NCBI GenBank assembly: GCA_900756925.1
Contig: CAAELX010000021.1
Coordinates: 1-5,881 of the forward strand
DNA from: an uncultured Roseburia sp.
Lineage (GTDB): Bacteria; Bacillota; Clostridia; Lachnospirales; Lachnospiraceae
Length of the DNA stretch: 5,881 nt
Direction of reading: 5' to 3'
The notes beneath the pieces are model-generated. The model was not told the DNA's origin. It did not search any database and saw only the letters and a program-made list of their open reading frames with translations. Position 1 is the stretch's first letter. Every line of letters begins with the position of its first letter. Positions 5,806 through 5,881 of this stretch are shown here, piece after piece. A program made the translations under genes and the position numbers.

Positions 5806-5881
5806 TGCGGAAGATGGGACTTGAACCCACACGTTCGCAATGAACACAAGATCCTTAGTCTTGCTCGTCTGCCAGTTCCGA
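5806..5881 (-). tRNA. tRNA-Leu (anticodon AAG), partial
   Basis: This is the 3' 76 nt of a class II (long variable arm) tRNA; about nine 5' nucleotides (positions 1-9) lie past the window edge. The D-stem TCG/CGA encloses a GAACTGGCAGA loop. The anticodon stem CAAGA/TCTTG encloses loop CTAAGGA, so positions 34-36 read AAG. The variable arm GTTC-ATTGC-GAAC, the T-arm with loop TTCAAGT, and the 3' acceptor strand CTTCCGC followed by discriminator A are all intact. The inferred 5' acceptor strand would be GCGGAAG. CCA is not encoded (TTA follows), so a CCA-adding enzyme is required. A34 would need TadA-type deamination to inosine to read beyond CUU. Confidence 0.93.

Overview
The window reads as ordinary chromosome of a low-to-mid GC Gram-positive anaerobe in Clostridia, most likely Lachnospiraceae. 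This is inferred from protein style: a small acidic Lachnospiraceae-type lipoprotein beside an MBOAT acyltransferase, and a hisS-aspS pair. Consensus sigma-A-type promoters and a tRNA without encoded CCA fit this placement. I cannot name the genus. Every supported gene is on the minus strand, so transcription runs from high to low coordinates.

In transcription order: (1) 5806-5881, the 3' 76 nt of a leucine tRNA with anticodon AAG, followed by a strong intrinsic terminator. (2) About 5640-5780, a non-coding block dense in inverted repeats. (3) hisS (histidyl-tRNA synthetase) behind a perfect TTGACA-17-TATAAT promoter with a leader of only about 30 nt. (4) A 179-nt gap holding a second promoter and a leader of about 120 nt with two predicted hairpins. 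(5) aspS (aspartyl-tRNA synthetase), ended by a hairpin terminator. (6) A new transcription unit with its own promoter: a 175-residue lipoprotein of unknown function and, 6 nt after its stop, a full-length MBOAT-family membrane O-acyltransferase. The last 43 bases (1-43) hold no gene I can support.

hisS and aspS charge histidine and aspartate tRNAs. Neither leader shows a T-box, although many Firmicutes control synthetase genes that way. The lipoprotein/MBOAT pair is probably an envelope module in which the MBOAT moves acyl groups onto an extracytoplasmic glycan; the lipoprotein's role is unknown.

Nothing here is clearly a new system. The points most worth following are the A34 leucine tRNA, the divergent AspRS (alphaproteobacterial-like catalytic core with an AsnRS-like loop in the anticodon-binding domain), the overlapping inverted repeats downstream of the tRNA, and the MBOAT start that lacks a Shine-Dalgarno sequence.
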